NCBI GenBank assembly: GCA_002437435.1
Contig: DJPV01000061.1
Span: forward strand, 1-15,484
Source of the DNA: Lachnospiraceae bacterium UBA6403
GTDB lineage: Bacteria; Bacillota; Clostridia; Lachnospirales; Lachnospiraceae
DNA length: 15,484 nt
Reading direction: 5' to 3'
Shown here in pieces: positions 14,710-15,484 of this stretch; the stretch's first letter is position 1, and the number at the start of each line of letters is the position of its first letter. The position numbers and the translations under genes are program-made. Under the pieces are notes generated by a model. That model searched no databases. It saw nothing but the letters and a program-made list of their open reading frames with translations, and was not told the DNA's origin.

Positions 14710-15057
14710 CTAAAAGGTGTCTTGTGCAAGACTTTTGTTGTCTTGTGTAAGACATTTTCTGATTTCCAGTTTTGTCCTGCAATGAACTGTTCTTCCATCT
14801 TTGAAGATGACATCATATCCATCATGTGTGTTCCCTTTGATGGTCAGAATCTTTTCCCTGGACTTTTCTGCAAGCTGCATATTATCAAATATACCTTCCT
14901 GATCTTTATTTACCAAAAACAGGAAATATTTATTCATGGACATTCCTTTGTCCGATGCAAGGTCTTTGATGACCTGTTTCATTCCCTTTGGAACTGAAAA
15001 ATTGATTCTTTCATAATGGTTTGCATTGAACTGGTTCTTGTATTCTGTTCTATTCAT
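14710..15057 (-). CDS. Small ribbon-helix-helix-like DNA-binding protein
   Basis: The 115-residue product has a basic N-terminus and then a segment (about 16-50) reading YERINFSVPKGMKQVIKDLA and KGMSMNKYFLFLV. This is a strand followed by two helices, as in Arc/MetJ-type ribbon-helix-helix proteins. The rest contains GNTHDGYDVIFKDGRTVHCRTK, and a tail whose seven-residue near-repeat is encoded by a DNA duplication. ATG at 15057 is preceded on the - strand by GAAGGTG (15070-15064). It lies 15 bases downstream of the recombinase stop, apparently in the same operon. A role as regulator or directionality factor of the element is inferred. The family is recognised by pattern, not by a named orthologue. 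Confidence 0.7.
   Translation of the reverse strand: MNRTEYKNQFNANHYERINFSVPKGMKQVIKDLASDKGMSMNKYFLFLVNKDQEGIFDNMQLAEKSREKILTIKGNTHDGYDVIFKDGRTVHCRTKLEIRKCLTQDNKSLAQDTF
14719..14753. repeat. Tandem near-palindromes inside the RHH gene tail
   Basis: GTCTTGTGCAAGAC (14719-14732) and GTCTTGTGTAAGAC (14740-14753) differ at one base and repeat with a 21-base period. They code for the C-terminal LTQDNKS/LAQDTF of the - strand protein. The first copy is a 6-bp inverted repeat with a two-base centre, the second a 5-bp one. They may be protein-binding sites overlapping coding sequence. Confidence 0.6.
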
Positions 15058-15072
15058 TCAGATCACCTTCTT

Positions 15073-15243
15073 TCATATCAAGTTGATTGCTTCAAGTTTA
15101 GATGGAAGCTCAATATGGGTATACACAGTTTCTGTTACACCCTGTCCTTTGTGACCAACTATTTTTTTAATGATTCTTTCATCAACTCCGGCAGCGGTCA
15201 GAAGTGATACACATGTATGTCTTGCATCGTGTGGTCTATGACC
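15073..15243 (-). pseudogene. Truncated tyrosine recombinase (integrase), C-terminal part
   Basis: Only the C-terminal catalytic end survives. Reading on the - strand, HRPHDARHTCVSLL gives the box II HxxR (H and R), VGHKG supplies the box II-III histidine, and TETVYTH holds the nucleophilic tyrosine, followed by a short tail and TGA. The box I arginine, the core N-terminal half and the DNA-binding domain are missing. The frame stays open to 15315, but beyond about 15243 the translation no longer resembles an integrase, so the break is near there. It points toward rpsI and was probably transcribed together with the RHH gene. It belongs to the phage/ICE integrase family; activity is not expected. 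Confidence 0.8.
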
Positions 15244-15255
15244 CTCGTATACCGG

Positions 15256-15484
15256 TTGTCTGCAAGGACAGATATGGAAAATCTGCAAAGTATAATCTAC
15301 CAGAGAAGATATCAAGAGGCACTGAAAGCACAGCTTGAAGGTGCCTTGAGTGCCTTGCAGAGTAATGCATATGCAACCGTGTCAGATTATCTGACAAAGT
15401 GCTACAACGATGGTTATGTTGGGACTATGTATGATCTGCATGGACAGGGTATACCTATCGTTATACCGCTATTGATGAATACTC
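15256..15484 (+). pseudogene. Phage minor capsid / head morphogenesis protein fragment
   Basis: An open frame on the + strand reads LSARTDMENLQSIIYQRRYQ, then a helical segment, then SDYLTKCYNDGYVGTMYDLH and GQGIPIVIP, and continues past the window end. This wording resembles the N-terminal half of SPP1 gp7-like minor head proteins of Firmicutes siphophages; the recognition is from memory of the family. A usable ATG is at 15274 with AAGGA (15264-15268) five bases before it, though homologous-looking residues begin slightly upstream, so the true N-terminus may be lost. The upstream frame is closed by TGA at 15205-15207. Fragment status rests on its abrupt abutment to the recombinase remnant; the 3' part cannot be judged. 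Confidence 0.6.

Noticed and set aside
14722..14997. 91-codon + strand frame opposite the RHH gene
   Set aside because: Cysteine/phenylalanine-rich antisense reading; the - strand frame has a ribosome-binding site and a recognisable RHH pattern.
15244..15315. N-terminal 24 codons of the recombinase frame as genuine integrase
   Set aside because: The residues do not resemble integrase sequence and are antisense to the phage head frame, so they are a chance extension past the breakpoint.
1..15484. CRISPR array, rRNA, tRNA or toxin-antitoxin pair
   Set aside because: No regularly spaced repeats, no cloverleaf or rRNA sequence, and the RHH protein has no partner toxin beside it.

Overview
The window is a core-chromosome stretch of a low-GC Gram-positive bacterium, most likely a Lachnospiraceae-type Clostridium relative. 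The grounds are gene order (spc/alpha ribosomal cluster, then the ECF energising module, truA, rplM, rpsI), AGGAGG ribosome-binding sites before nearly every gene, AT-rich spacers and an enlarged ribosomal protein L17. The family assignment is an inference from these traits, not a database result.

Positions 1-8534 hold the distal part of the ribosomal super-operon, all on the + strand: rplR, rpsE, rpmD, rplO, secY, adk, map, infA, rpmJ, rpsM, rpsK, rpsD, rpoA, rplQ, closed by a clear intrinsic terminator. These genes build both ribosomal subunits, the SecY translocon, initiation factor 1 and the RNA polymerase alpha subunit. Adenylate kinase and methionine aminopeptidase are embedded among them. 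Several long spacers carry hairpins, candidate internal promoters (before adk and rpmJ) and a six-codon leader ORF before adk.

Positions 8652-13499 carry a single-chain fusion of the two ECF-transporter ATPases (EcfA1-EcfA2), the transmembrane coupling protein EcfT, tRNA pseudouridine synthase TruA, and a secreted family-3 glycoside hydrolase whose start overlaps truA. EcfA1-A2 plus EcfT form the shared energy module for vitamin and metal uptake with substrate-binding S subunits encoded elsewhere. The fusion linker is long, and an A9 run sits just after the first ATPase domain.

Positions 13586-14640 are a separate transcription unit: a consensus promoter, a structured leader, rplM, rpsI and a strong terminator.

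From about 14640 the sequence turns accessory. There is a short palindromic region, then on the - strand a small ribbon-helix-helix-like protein and the C-terminal catalytic part of a tyrosine recombinase. At about 15,240-15,260 the recombinase gives way to a phage head (minor capsid) protein fragment on the + strand that runs off the end. This looks like the decayed or rearranged edge of a mobile element next to rpsI, or possibly an assembly junction. The core region is conventional; the best leads are the EcfA fusion with its slippery site, the shared motifs in r-protein spacers, the adk leader and the mobile-element junction.
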